Assembly: GCA_051881655.1 (NCBI GenBank) | Contig: JBJEQH010000024.1 | Coordinates: 1 to 20,195, forward strand | Length of the DNA: 20,195 nt | From: Heritagella sp051881655 | Lineage (GTDB): Bacteria; Bacillota; Clostridia; Oscillospirales; Acutalibacteraceae | Direction: 5' to 3' | Shown here: positions 6,747-14,899 of the stretch, one piece after another | Numbering within the stretch: the stretch's first letter is position 1 | How the letters are laid out: every line of letters begins with the position of its first letter | Notes under the pieces: model-generated | Told to the model about the DNA's origin: nothing | Seen by the model: only the letters and a program-made list of their open reading frames with translations | Databases searched by the model: none | Program-made: the position numbers and the translations under genes

Positions 6747-7415
6747 CTATAGCAGCATACTTCGCAGGCATATGAGTATTTTTTTCTCCCGGCGGCTGAC
6801 CTGTACTTGGGTCATCCCCAGCTCGGCGGCCGTCTGGCTTTGGGTCTTTCCCTGGAAATACCGGCGGATAATCAGGGCGCGGTCTTTTTCTTCCATGGTC
6901 TGCAGGGCCTGGCGCAGTGCCATTCTCTCCCCCATCTCCTCGGTGCCGTCCGGCACGGGAATATCCTGCTGCCCTTCCCGCTCCTCATTGGGGTCCGCCG
7001 TCAGAGAGAGCGGTGCCCGGGTGGCGGAGAGGGCCAGTGCCGCGTCCTCCCGGCTGACCCCCAGCAGAGCGGCCAACTCGTCCATATCCGGCAGGGGCAG
7101 GCCCCGCTGCTGACGCTGCTCCATTTCTTCCCTGGCCCGCCGGGCCAGATCCCGCATCCGGCGGGACACGCGCACGCTGCCGCCCTCCCGGAACAGGCGG
7201 CGCATCTCCCCTAAAATCAGCGGTACCGCGTAGGTGGAAAAGCGGAAGCCGCGACCGGGATCAAACCGGTCACAGGCCAGGATCAGCCCGACGCACCCCG
7301 CCTGCACCAGTTCCTCGTATTCCACACCCTTTCCCTGCAGCCGCCCCGCACAGGCATAAACCAGGCCCATATTCTCCTCAATGCGCCGCTGCCGGTCCCT
7401 GGTTTCCTCCCCCAT
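6747..7415 (-). CDS. sigF: sporulation sigma factor SigF (short form)
   Basis: A 222-residue sigma-70-family factor, third gene of the spoIIA operon, which directs early forespore transcription. Region 2 spans about residues 15-75, with EELVQAGCVGL and the core-binding/-10 segment RFDPGRGFRFSTYAVP; region 4 spans about 165-220, with a helix-turn-helix containing QSQTAAELGMTQVQVSR. The family was assigned by operon context and similarity to Bacillus SigF around FSTYAVP and QVQVSR. It is about 30 residues shorter at the N-terminus than Bacillus subtilis SigF. An in-frame TAA lies two codons upstream of the ATG, so no longer start is possible. The start follows spoIIAB by three bases, with a weak GGGG ribosome binding site. 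SpoIIAB should hold it inactive until SpoIIAA is dephosphorylated. Confidence 0.9.
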   Translation of the reverse strand: MGEETRDRQRRIEENMGLVYACAGRLQGKGVEYEELVQAGCVGLILACDRFDPGRGFRFSTYAVPLILGEMRRLFREGGSVRVSRRMRDLARRAREEMEQRQQRGLPLPDMDELAALLGVSREDAALALSATRAPLSLTADPNEEREGQQDIPVPDGTEEMGERMALRQALQTMEEKDRALIIRRYFQGKTQSQTAAELGMTQVQVSRREKKILICLRSMLL

Positions 7416-7418
7416 GCT

Positions 7419-7880
7419 TTATGCCCCTTTTCCGGCCGGGGAGGCCGGCACATGGGGCTGCAGTTTTTTGATCAGGGTCACGGTGGTCCCGCTGCCCGGG
7501 CGGGAGCGAACCTTCACCTCATCGCAGAAGCTCTGCATCACCGCAAACCCCAAACCGGCCCGTTCTTCTTCCGGCGCGGTGGTATACAGGGGCTCCATGG
7601 CCTTTTCGATATCGGCAATTCCCACGCCCTTATCCCGGATTTTCACCTGAATCACATACTCCTCCACCTGGCGTACCGTTATGTACACGGTGCCCACCGT
7701 CCCACGGTAGCCGTGGACAATGGCATTGGTGACGGCCTCGGAGACCGCGGTGCGCAAATCGGACAATTCGCTGACCGTGGGGTTGAGCTGCGAGACAAAC
7801 ACCGCCACCACCGAACGGGCCAGCGCTTCATTCTGCGAGAGACTGGGAAAAGACGCGGTCATCTCATTTTTTCCTTTCAT
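7419..7880 (-). CDS. spoIIAB: anti-sigma F factor / SpoIIAA kinase SpoIIAB
   Basis: A 153-residue GHKL-type ATPase. The N-box SEAVTNAIVHGY contains Glu48 and Asn52, the G1 box is DKGVGI (83-88) and the G2 region is ERAGLGFAVM (106-115). Arg22 in NEALAR matches the Bacillus arginine that contacts SpoIIAA and SigF. The protein binds SigF in the predivisional cell and phosphorylates SpoIIAA on serine. The start at 7880 overlaps the spoIIAA stop (ATGA) and has GGAGG seven bases upstream, within the spoIIAA coding end. The C-terminal tail after about residue 140 is proline/glycine-rich and not conserved. Confidence 0.95.
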   Translation of the reverse strand: MKGKNEMTASFPSLSQNEALARSVVAVFVSQLNPTVSELSDLRTAVSEAVTNAIVHGYRGTVGTVYITVRQVEEYVIQVKIRDKGVGIADIEKAMEPLYTTAPEEERAGLGFAVMQSFCDEVKVRSRPGSGTTVTLIKKLQPHVPASPAGKGA

Positions 7881-8212
7881 GGGTTTTCCTCCTCTTCCTC
7901 CTGTGTTTTTTCAATCCGGCACAGCCCGGCCACTCCGCTCAGGCGAACCACCTTTTCCAGCGGCTCGGATAAATTCTGCAGCACCACCTCGCCATGCCAC
8001 AGCTGTGCTTTTTTATACCTCCCTAAAATCAGCCCGATACCGGAGCTATCCATAAAGGGCACCGATGTAAAGTCAAGGCGCAGCGTTTTGGGGCGCATTT
8101 TCTCTGCGGTCCGGTCGATCTCTTCCCTCATCTCCTGGGCGCCGTGGTGATCAATCTCCCCCGACAGGCGGGCCGTCATGCTGGATTCTGTCAGCAGCAG
8201 TCTTACTCCCAC
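7877..8212 (-). CDS. spoIIAA: anti-anti-sigma factor SpoIIAA (STAS domain)
   Basis: A 111-residue STAS protein. The signature FMDSSGIGLILGRYK carries the phosphorylatable Ser57, equivalent to Ser58 of Bacillus subtilis, and GEIDHHGA matches the family N-terminus. Unphosphorylated SpoIIAA, produced by SpoIIE, displaces SigF from SpoIIAB in the forespore. I chose the GTG at 8212: AAAGGAAGAG lies about eight bases upstream and the resulting length fits the family (117 in Bacillus). A longer frame from 8260 would add 16 charged residues without family support. The last ten residues are nearly all acidic because the spoIIAB ribosome binding site (GAGGAAGAGGAGG) is read as codons there. Confidence 0.93.
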   Translation of the reverse strand: MGVRLLLTESSMTARLSGEIDHHGAQEMREEIDRTAEKMRPKTLRLDFTSVPFMDSSGIGLILGRYKKAQLWHGEVVLQNLSEPLEKVVRLSGVAGLCRIEKTQEEEEENP

Positions 8213-8514
8213 TTTTTTCTCTTCCTTTCTGTCTGAATATTCCCGGCCGGTTTCCCCCAAAAGGAGGAAGGCCGGCTTTTCCTATTCTCTCTTTTTTTCT
8301 CTCTTTTATTCCCGGAAATTCCTTCCTGCAAGCGGATTTTGGAAAGGGATCCAGAAAAGAACTCCCCTATGGTTTTTAGAATTTTCCTATTGTAATATAA
8401 TTTATTTTCTATACGATTTGGATTCGCTTTTCTCAAAAAGAAACGGCCTGCCCCGTATGACTCTCATCATACGGGACAAGCCGTAAAAAAACCGATGCTT
8501 TCTGTCGTCTGCTC
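8213..8514 (-). other. spoIIA leader and folC-spoIIA intergenic region (302 bases)
   Basis: No gene is seen here. The region holds the folC terminator (8443-8484). Just after it, a possible sigma-A promoter has TTGAGA (8431-8436), a 17-base gap and TATAGA (8408-8413). A purine-rich minus-strand tract follows at about 8278-8313. A strong hairpin lies just upstream of the spoIIAA ribosome binding site: GCCGG plus seven more pairs, loop TTTT (8244-8276). I looked for a sigma-H promoter (RnAGGAwWW, 11-12 bases, RnnGAATww), expected for spoIIA. AGGA and GAAT elements occur, but no pair has the correct spacing. Confidence 0.6.
8443..8484 (-). terminator. terminator of the valS-folC operon
   Basis: An 18-base-pair stem (8443-8460 with 8467-8484, including G-U pairs) closes a six-base loop. 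It is followed on the minus strand by TTTCTTTTT. It lies 30 bases past the folC stop. Confidence 0.93.
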
Positions 8515-9795
8515 TTATTTTTCCATCAGGTACGGGCGCACTTCTGACGCCAGATAGAAGGACCCGCACACCACCACTGCGCCATCCTCCCCGGACAGCT
8601 TCTTTGCCAGTTTCAAGGCCTCGGGGATGGAAGCCATGGGCCGGCAGTCCGGGCAGTAGTGGGAGGCCACCTCCGCCAGAGCCCCGGCCGTCATCGAACG
8701 GGGATTCCGGGGCTGCAGGGTCAGCACATGGGAGAACAGCGGCACCACCCGGGACAAGGCGGTTTCGCTGTCCTTATCCGCCATCATTCCGATAACGGCA
8801 GTCAGTTTTTTCCCGGGCAGATAGGTTTCCAGTACCTGCCGCAGCGCCGCCGCGCAGCCGGGGTTGTGCCCGCCGTCCAACAGAATCAGGGGCTTTTCCC
8901 CCAGCACCTCCATGCGCGCCGGAATACGCGCAGCGGCAAATCCTTTCTGCACGCTCTCATCGGGCAGATTCCATCCCTTCTCCCGCAGGATGGACACACC
9001 CGCCAGCACATTGGCGGCATTCAGGCGCTGGTGCTCCCCGATAAAGCGCATGGAGAGGGGGACCGTCCCCTTCCACAGCAGCCGGGTTCCGGAGATGGTG
9101 GTCTCCTGTACGGTGACATCCCCGGCCGCGGCCTGCACAAAGCGGGCCCCTTTTTCCCGGCAGGACTGCTCCAGCACCCGGCGGGCGCCCTCCGGCTCAT
9201 CGGGGTACACCACGGCGGTGCCGCCCGGCTTGATAATTCCGGCCTTTTCAAAGGCGATCTGTTCGACAGTATCCCCCAGAATGGCCGTGTGGTCCAGGGA
9301 AATCGAGGCGATTACCGCCAGCTCGGGCACATCAATCACATTGGTCGCGTCAAACCGGCCGCCCAGGCCAACCTCCAGCACCACGATGTCGCACTGCTCC
9401 TTCTGAAACCACAGGAAGGCCATGGCGGTGATGTACTCAAACTCCGTTACATAGATGTTCTCCCTCTCCATGGCGGCCACCACCGGATCCACGGCCTCCA
9501 CCAGCGGGATCACGTCCTCCTCTTCGATCATCGCCCCGTTTATAATGAACCGCTCGCGAAAATCAATCACATATGGCGAGGTAAACAATCCGGTCCGATA
9601 TCCCGCCTGCTGCAGGATGGACGCCAGAAGGGTACAGGTCGTTCCCTTTCCATTGGTACCGGCCACATGGACAAACCGCAGGGATTTCTGCGGATCCCCC
9701 AGCCGGTGCAGCAGTTCCGTGATATTGGCAAGGCCCGCCTTGATCCCAAAGCGCAGCCGGCTGTCCACCTTTTCCATCGCCTGCTGATACGTCAT
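8515..9795 (-). CDS. folC: folylpolyglutamate synthase / dihydrofolate synthase
   Basis: A 426-residue Mur-ligase-family enzyme that adds glutamate to dihydropteroate or folates using ATP. The P-loop is GTNGKGTT (46-53), followed by the folate-binding loop SPYVIDFRERF (73-83), EVGLGGRFDATN (141-152), the carbamylated-lysine segment FEKAGIIKP (Lys184) and DGGHNP (307-312) in the C-terminal domain. The start at 9795 is chosen for AAGGAGG eight bases upstream; the frame runs open another 30 codons to 9885, into the valS end, without family similarity. It lies 86 bases behind valS, as in Bacillus, with a hairpin but no promoter between them, so it should share the valS T-box control. Confidence 0.95.
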   Translation of the reverse strand: MTYQQAMEKVDSRLRFGIKAGLANITELLHRLGDPQKSLRFVHVAGTNGKGTTCTLLASILQQAGYRTGLFTSPYVIDFRERFIINGAMIEEEDVIPLVEAVDPVVAAMERENIYVTEFEYITAMAFLWFQKEQCDIVVLEVGLGGRFDATNVIDVPELAVIASISLDHTAILGDTVEQIAFEKAGIIKPGGTAVVYPDEPEGARRVLEQSCREKGARFVQAAAGDVTVQETTISGTRLLWKGTVPLSMRFIGEHQRLNAANVLAGVSILREKGWNLPDESVQKGFAAARIPARMEVLGEKPLILLDGGHNPGCAAALRQVLETYLPGKKLTAVIGMMADKDSETALSRVVPLFSHVLTLQPRNPRSMTAGALAEVASHYCPDCRPMASIPEALKLAKKLSGEDGAVVVCGSFYLASEVRPYLMEK

Positions 9796-9828
9796 CTTCT
9801 CTTCCTCCTTTTGCCCACGGATGAAGAG

Positions 9829-9853
9829 GCCGGGCCCTTTTTGGGGGTCCGGC
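9829..9853 (-). other. intercistronic hairpin between valS and folC
   Basis: GCCGG and CCGGC arms (9829-9837 with 9845-9853, one mismatch, then three GC pairs) enclose a loop of seven bases. No T run follows on the minus strand, so it does not look like a terminator. It may stabilise or mark a processing point in the valS-folC transcript. Confidence 0.4.
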
Positions 9854-9881
9854 TGTCTTCCCTGTATGATTTTCCCCCGGC

Positions 9882-12578
9882 TCACTGCAGGGCGGCCATT
9901 TCCTCCTGCAGCAGACGGATCTGTGCCTGCAGCTTTTCGCCGTTCTGGCGCACGCCGTCCACCACGTTCTGGGGGGCACGGCTCATAAATTTCTCATTAT
10001 TCAGCTTGGCGTTGACCGTATCCAGCTGCTTCTGCGCCGAAGCGAGCTCTTTCTCCAGGCGCTTTCTCTCCGCTTCTTTGTCCACCAGCTCGTCCATGGG
10101 GATATACACCTTGGCGCTGCTGGTCACAATGCTGACGGCGCCCGGCACCTCGAAGCCCGGGCCGATGGTCACCTTGTCGGCATAGCACATCTTCTGCAGA
10201 ATGGCAACGCCGTCCTCGAACAGCTCCGGCCGGTCGGTGGCCACAAACAGCTGGGCCCGGCGGCCCATGGGCACGTTCATCTCCGCGCGGCGGTTGCGCA
10301 CCCCGCGGATCACATCCATCAGGCTTCTCAGCTCGTCCTCCGCCTGGGGGAAGTTCAGTGCCTCGTCATACTCCGGCCAGTGCGAAACCATGATGGATTC
10401 GCCCTCGTGGGGCAGGCTCTGCCAGATTTCCTCGGTGATATACGGCATAAACGGATGCAGCAGCTGCAAAGTGCGGCTCATGACCCACACCAGCACCTGG
10501 CGGGCCGCCTGGGCGCTCTCGGCGTCGTCGCCGTTCATGCGGATTTTGGCGATCTCGATATACCAGTCGCAGAAGCTGTCCCACAGGAAATCGTACAGCT
10601 TCGAGACGGCCACGCCCAGCTCAAACTTATCGAGGTTGTCGGTCACTTCCCGCACCACCTGATTCAGGGCGCTGACAATCCACTTGTCCTCGGCCGTTTT
10701 CAGCGGCGGCAGGGCGTTTTCCACCTGATAATCATCCACATTCATGTGGATAAACCGGGCCGCATTCCAGATCTTGTTGGCAAAATTGCGGCTGGCGCTG
10801 ACCTTCTCGGTGGAGAAACGCATATCGTTTCCGGGGCTGTTGCCGGTAACCAGCGTAAAGCGCAGGGCATCGGCGCCGTATTCCTCGATTACCTCCAGCG
10901 GGTCAATGCCGTTGCCCAGGGATTTGCTCATCTTGCGGCCCTGGGCATCGCGTACCAGCCCGTGGAACAGCACGGTTTTAAACGGCGGCGTTTTCATATG
11001 CTCGCAGCCGCTGAAGATCATCCGGGCCACCCAGAAGAAGATAATGTCGTAGCCCGTGACCAGGGTATCGGTGGGATAGAAATATTTCAGTTCCGGGGTC
11101 TCATCCGGCCAGCCCAGGGTGGAGAAAGGCCACAGCGCCGAGCTGAACCAGGTATCCAGGGTATCGGGATCCTGGGTCAGGTGGGTTTTGCCGCACTTGG
11201 GGCAGGTGTGGGGCGTTTCCTTGGATACGATCATCTCGCCGCAGTCGTCGCAGTACCAGGCGGGGATCCGATGGCCCCACCACAGCTGGCGGGAAATGCA
11301 CCAGTCCTTGATGTTCTCCATCCAGTTGTAGTAGATCTTCTCCATGCGCTCGGGAATCAGGCGAACCGATCCGTCCTTTACGCACTCAATGGCCGGCTCG
11401 GCCAGGGGCTTCATCTTGACAAACCACTGCTTCGACACCATGGGCTCCACGGTGGTGTGGCAGCGGTAGCAGGTGCCCACCTCGTGCTGCAGGGGCTCGG
11501 TGCCCTTCAGATAGCCGCCCGCTTCCAGATCGGCCAGAATGGCTTTTCTCGCCTCCTGCGTGGTCATGCCGGCATACTTGCCGCAATCCAGCACCTCGGG
11601 CTCATCGGCGGCAGCCTTCCCGCTGGCAATCAGCTCATCCGCGGCCGCCTTGTCCGCCGCACCGGTCATGTGCCCGTCATAGGTAAAGACCCGCACGATG
11701 GGCAGCTGATGGCGCTTGCCCACCTCATAGTCGTTGGGATCATGGGCCGGGGTGATCTTCACCACGCCCGTGCCCTTTTCCATATCGGCGTGCTCATCGC
11801 AGACAATGGGAATCTCTTTATTCAGAAGCGGCAGAATCACATGGCAGCCGTGCAGGTGGGCATAACGGGGGTCCTCCCCGTTGATGGCCACAGCCGTATC
11901 GCCCAGCATGGTCTCCGGCCGGGTGGTCGCCAGCTCCAGCGTCTCGCCGGTCTCCTTGACCGGATACAGCAGGTGCCAGAAATGTCCGTCCTGGGTCTTG
12001 TACTCCACCTCGGCATCGGAAATCGAGGTATTGCAGTGAGGGCACCAGTTTACCATGCGGTTGCCGCGGTAGATCAGGCCCTTTTCATACAGGTTGACGA
12101 ACACTTCTTTGACGGCCCGGCTGCAGCCCTCATCCATCGTGAAGCGCTCACGGTCCCAGTCGCAGGAGGAGCCCAGCTTTTTCAGCTGCTCGACAATGCG
12201 GCCGCCGTATTTCTCCTTCCAGGCCCAGGCGCGCTTCAAAAATTCCTCGCGCCCGATCTGCTCCTTGGTGATTCCCTCTTTGCGCATGGCCTCGACAATC
12301 TTGGCCTCCGTTGCGATGGAAGCGTGGTCGGTTCCCGGCAGCCACAGGGTGGAATACCCCTGCATCCGGCGGAAACGGATCAGGATATCCTGCAGCGTTT
12401 CATCCAGCGCATGGCCCATGTGCAGCTGGCCGGTGATGTTCGGCGGCGGAATCACAATGGTGTACGGTTTTTTCTCGGGATCCACTTCCGCGTGAAAATA
12501 GCCGCCCTGCATCCAGAAATCGTAGATGCGGCCCTCCACTTCCTGCGGTTCGTAGGCTTTTGCCAATTCTTTGCTCAT
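9882..12578 (-). CDS. valS: valyl-tRNA synthetase
   Basis: An 898-residue class Ia aminoacyl-tRNA synthetase that charges tRNA-Val. The HIGH motif is HMGH (53-56), after PPPNITGQL, and the KMSKS motif is at 549-553. The CP1 editing domain lies between, with TTRPETMLGDTAV at about 218-230. Cysteine pairs CDDC (443-446) and CPKC (459-462) form a zinc-binding insertion. The anticodon-binding domain follows, and the last 65 or so residues form the lysine/glutamate-rich coiled coil typical of bacterial ValS. Length is normal. The ATG at 12578 has GAGAGG about eight bases upstream. Expression should depend on the upstream T-box; folC is next in the operon. Confidence 0.98.
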   Translation of the reverse strand: MSKELAKAYEPQEVEGRIYDFWMQGGYFHAEVDPEKKPYTIVIPPPNITGQLHMGHALDETLQDILIRFRRMQGYSTLWLPGTDHASIATEAKIVEAMRKEGITKEQIGREEFLKRAWAWKEKYGGRIVEQLKKLGSSCDWDRERFTMDEGCSRAVKEVFVNLYEKGLIYRGNRMVNWCPHCNTSISDAEVEYKTQDGHFWHLLYPVKETGETLELATTRPETMLGDTAVAINGEDPRYAHLHGCHVILPLLNKEIPIVCDEHADMEKGTGVVKITPAHDPNDYEVGKRHQLPIVRVFTYDGHMTGAADKAAADELIASGKAAADEPEVLDCGKYAGMTTQEARKAILADLEAGGYLKGTEPLQHEVGTCYRCHTTVEPMVSKQWFVKMKPLAEPAIECVKDGSVRLIPERMEKIYYNWMENIKDWCISRQLWWGHRIPAWYCDDCGEMIVSKETPHTCPKCGKTHLTQDPDTLDTWFSSALWPFSTLGWPDETPELKYFYPTDTLVTGYDIIFFWVARMIFSGCEHMKTPPFKTVLFHGLVRDAQGRKMSKSLGNGIDPLEVIEEYGADALRFTLVTGNSPGNDMRFSTEKVSASRNFANKIWNAARFIHMNVDDYQVENALPPLKTAEDKWIVSALNQVVREVTDNLDKFELGVAVSKLYDFLWDSFCDWYIEIAKIRMNGDDAESAQAARQVLVWVMSRTLQLLHPFMPYITEEIWQSLPHEGESIMVSHWPEYDEALNFPQAEDELRSLMDVIRGVRNRRAEMNVPMGRRAQLFVATDRPELFEDGVAILQKMCYADKVTIGPGFEVPGAVSIVTSSAKVYIPMDELVDKEAERKRLEKELASAQKQLDTVNAKLNNEKFMSRAPQNVVDGVRQNGEKLQAQIRLLQEEMAALQ

Positions 12579-12649
12579 ATTGTCAGCCTCTCTTTCCAGG
12601 TTTTTGCACAGCCCGTGTTTCAGGAAATCAGATTTTGATAAAAAGAAAA

Positions 12650-12903
12650 GCCCCGGACGCCATCTTCCGGCATCCGGGGCGAAACGACACAGCGTTCCGC
12701 GGTACCACCCGCGTTCGGCAGATTTCTCTGCCCTTTCCGGCCCATAACGGGGACCCTCCGGCCGCTTCTACTCCCCAGCGGGTTTCGACGCGGCGGCTCC
12801 GGGGCGACGCATCCGCAAAAGATCCCTGCCGGCTTTCACCCACCGCCGGCTCTCTGAAAAAGGAAATCCCTCGCCTTTTTCCCCATCACAGCCATTTTCT
12901 GTC
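12650..12903 (-). promoter_or_regulatory. T-box riboswitch leader of valS
   Basis: The conserved T-box GGGTGGTACCGCG is at 12698-12710 on the minus strand. The intrinsic terminator follows: a 12-base-pair stem (12650-12661 with 12669-12680), then TTTTCTTTTT. Upstream, AGAGAGCC and GGTGGGTGAAAGCC are typical of the distal part of T-box Stem I. The alternative antiterminator can pair CCGAACG before the T-box with CGTTTCG after it. The UGGU in the bulge would pair with the ACCA end of tRNA-Val. GTC at 12806-12808 is my best guess for the valine specifier, not proven. Uncharged tRNA-Val should allow readthrough. This leader explains most of the 384-base gap between valS and the aldo/keto reductase. 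Confidence 0.95.
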
Positions 12904-12909
12904 CTTTAT

Positions 12910-12937
12910 ATTATAGCGGAAAACCGCCCGCTGTCAA
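12910..12937 (-). promoter_or_regulatory. sigma-A promoter of the valS T-box transcript
   Basis: TTGACA (12932-12937) and TATAAT (12910-12915), both perfect, are separated by 16 bases on the minus strand. The predicted start near 12903 leaves a T-box leader of about 325 bases before valS. Confidence 0.93.
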
Positions 12938-12962
12938 GGAAAAAATGGTCCTTCCCCCGGCT

Positions 12963-13799
12963 TTACCGATACACCCGCTCCCGGTCCGGATGCTCCCCGG
13001 ACCAGCCGCACTCCGGCATTTCGCGGATCATCCGGCGCTCCTCTTCGGAGAGAGAGAACGAAAACACATCCAGGTTCTCGCGCATCCGGGCGGGATCGGC
13101 GGATTTGGGCAGGGGCATAATCCCCTCCTCCAGCAGAAACCGCAGGCACAGCCGGGCCAGGGACACCCCGTGTTTCTTTGAGAGGGCGATCAGCAGTTCA
13201 TTTTGAAAAACGCGCCCGCGGCTGATCGGGCTCCAGGCCTGTACCAGAATCCCCCGCTCCCGACAGAAACGCACGGTCTCCGGCTGCATGTACCCGGGGT
13301 GGCATTCAATCTGATCCACCACCGGCACGGTCATCCCGTCCAGTACCTGCAAATGGTACGGCAGGAAATTGCTGACCCCGATGGCCCGCACCTTTCCCAC
13401 GCGCCGCAGTTCTTCCATGGCCCGCCAGGTTTCCCGGATTTTTTCCTCCCAGTTTTCCTCGTGCAAATCCGCCCGGGGCCAGTGGATCAGATACAGGTCC
13501 ACCTCTGAAAGGCCCAGCCGCTGCAGGCTGCGGTCACAGGCCCGCAGGGTGTTTTCATACCCCATCTCGGTTTTCCACACCTTGGTGGCCACCTGAAACT
13601 CCCGCCGGGGGAGGCCGCTCTTTTTCAGGGCCGAACCGATCGCCTCTTCATTGCCATAAAAGGAGGCGGTATCCAGATACCGGTAGCCGGTTTCCAGCGC
13701 AGCGCAGATGGTCCGGTCCCCCTCCTGCAGGGTCGCCTTATATGTGCCGTACCCCACTGCCGGGAGAACCATTCCATTTGAAAGCGAAAAGGTCTTCAT
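12963..13799 (-). CDS. aldo/keto reductase
   Basis: A 278-residue (alpha/beta)8-barrel NAD(P)H-dependent oxidoreductase. The catalytic tetrad is visible: Asp43 and Tyr48 in LDTASFYGNE, Lys73 in ATKVWK and His106 in LIHWPR. GVSNF (141-145) and the C-terminal cofactor loop LPKSADPARMRENLD fit the family; the KS and Arg of that loop favour NADPH. It resembles the YtbE/DkgA-like group that reduces small aldehydes and ketones, but the substrate cannot be read from sequence. Its ATG overlaps the stop of trxB (ATGA), so the two are translated together and may share NADPH-linked redox duty. No separate terminator is evident beyond the stop, and the valS promoter begins just upstream on this strand's continuation. 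Confidence 0.93.
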   Translation of the reverse strand: MKTFSLSNGMVLPAVGYGTYKATLQEGDRTICAALETGYRYLDTASFYGNEEAIGSALKKSGLPRREFQVATKVWKTEMGYENTLRACDRSLQRLGLSEVDLYLIHWPRADLHEENWEEKIRETWRAMEELRRVGKVRAIGVSNFLPYHLQVLDGMTVPVVDQIECHPGYMQPETVRFCRERGILVQAWSPISRGRVFQNELLIALSKKHGVSLARLCLRFLLEEGIMPLPKSADPARMRENLDVFSFSLSEEERRMIREMPECGWSGEHPDRERVYR

Positions 13800-14749
13800 T
13801 TTCTTTGAGTTCCTCCTTGTCCCGTCCCTTCCAGCAGAAAAGCCGCGGCCTCCTCGGCCGCAATGGCGCCGTCACCCACGGCGGTACTGATCTGGCGCAG
13901 GCTCTTTTTCCGGCAGTCCCCGGCGGCAAACAGGCCGGGAACATCGGTGTGCATGCGCTCGTCGGTGAGGATATAGCCGCCTTCATCCAGCGCACACAGG
14001 CCCCGGCACAGGGCGGTATCCGGTGTGTGCCCCACCGCGATGAACAGCCCGTCGGCCGGCAGGATCTGCGTTTCGCCGGTTTTCCGGTTCTGCACCGTCA
14101 CCCCGCACAGCTTGCCGTTCTCCTCGTGCAGGGCAGTCACCGTGCTGTCCCAGCGGATCGCGACTTTCTCCTCGCTTTTCACCCGCTCTGCCGTCATCGG
14201 CGTACAGCGCAGGGTGTCCCGCCGGTGCACCAGCGTCACCTCGGCGCACAGTCCGGCCAAAAACAGCGCATCCGCGGCGGCCGTCTCGCCGCCGCCCACT
14301 ACCACGGTCTTCTTTCCCCGGAAGAAGGCGCCGTCACAGGCCGCGCAGTAGGAAACACCCCGCCCGCGCAGCCGGTCTTCCCCCTCTACTCCCAGGGGGC
14401 GGGGCTGTCCGCCCAGCGCCAGAATGACCGTCCGGGCCAAAAAGGGCTCGTCCTTCCCCCCGGGGGTCACAAGGAATCCCTCTTCCCGGCGCGCAAGGCT
14501 CTGTACCGCCTGGTACGCCACACGGGCACCGGCCTTTTCCGCCTGCTGCTGCATCTGCATCGCAAGCTCCGCCCCGCCGATCCCATCGGGAAACCCGGGG
14601 TAATTCTCAACCCAATGGGCCGTTCCCATCTGTCCGCCGGGCAGCGCTTTTTCCACCATCGCCACTTCCCGGCCGCTGCGGGCCGCATACAGCCCGGCCG
14701 TCATCCCGGCGGGGCCCGCTCCGATTACCAGAATATCCACTGTTTTCAA
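13796..14749 (-). CDS. trxB: thioredoxin reductase-like flavoprotein
   Basis: A 317-residue FAD-dependent pyridine-nucleotide-disulphide reductase of the low-molecular-weight TrxB type. The FAD-binding GAGPAG is at 10-15, the redox-active CAAC at 135-138 (in YCAACDGAFF), the NADPH-domain GGGETA at 152-157 and HRR at 175-177, which usually selects NADPH, and the C-terminal FAD motif AAGDCR at 275-280. No thioredoxin gene is adjacent, so the electron acceptor could be thioredoxin or another small disulphide protein. The start is TTG at 14749, supported by AAAGGGG about eight bases upstream and by the protein beginning at the first beta-strand (VDILVIGAG). It overlaps the following aldo/keto reductase gene. 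Confidence 0.92.
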   Translation of the reverse strand: MKTVDILVIGAGPAGMTAGLYAARSGREVAMVEKALPGGQMGTAHWVENYPGFPDGIGGAELAMQMQQQAEKAGARVAYQAVQSLARREEGFLVTPGGKDEPFLARTVILALGGQPRPLGVEGEDRLRGRGVSYCAACDGAFFRGKKTVVVGGGETAAADALFLAGLCAEVTLVHRRDTLRCTPMTAERVKSEEKVAIRWDSTVTALHEENGKLCGVTVQNRKTGETQILPADGLFIAVGHTPDTALCRGLCALDEGGYILTDERMHTDVPGLFAAGDCRKKSLRQISTAVGDGAIAAEEAAAFLLEGTGQGGTQRK

Positions 14750-14790
14750 AAAACTGTCCCCTTTCTCTGCTATCTTTCCGCTTTTTCTCT

Positions 14791-14819
14791 ATCATACCGG
14801 TTTCCCCGGATTCTGTCAA
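14791..14819 (-). promoter_or_regulatory. sigma-A promoter of trxB-AKR
   Basis: TTGACA (14814-14819) and TATGAT (14791-14796) on the minus strand are separated by 17 bases. The spacer contains two CCGG tetramers arranged as a small dyad, which might be an operator. The promoter starts directly after the bofA terminator. Confidence 0.88.
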
Positions 14820-14857
14820 AAATTTTCCTCTTTTCTTTTTTCCCCTTTCCTCCCTCC

Positions 14858-14899
14858 AAAAAGGATCCCCGCTCCACTAACGGAGCGGGGATCCTTTTT
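14858..14899 (-). terminator. perfect 18-bp terminator behind bofA
   Basis: Arms 14858-14875 and 14882-14899 are exactly complementary over 18 bases, with a six-base loop; the outer five pairs are A-T, giving the T run. It begins inside the bofA stop codon and could terminate in either direction. Confidence 0.95.

Noticed and set aside
8244..8276. A plus-strand terminator: the hairpin is followed on that strand by a T-rich tract.
   Set aside because: There is no plus-strand gene to terminate; it is better read as a structure in the spoIIA leader.
10380..12638. A 752-codon open frame on the plus strand opposite valS, and similar long frames at 4666-6522, 8659-10185, 13742-14980 and 15053-16114.
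   Set aside because: They lie antisense to well-identified genes, have histidine/glycine/arginine-rich compositions typical of reverse frames in GC-rich DNA, and show no family motifs or ribosome binding sites.
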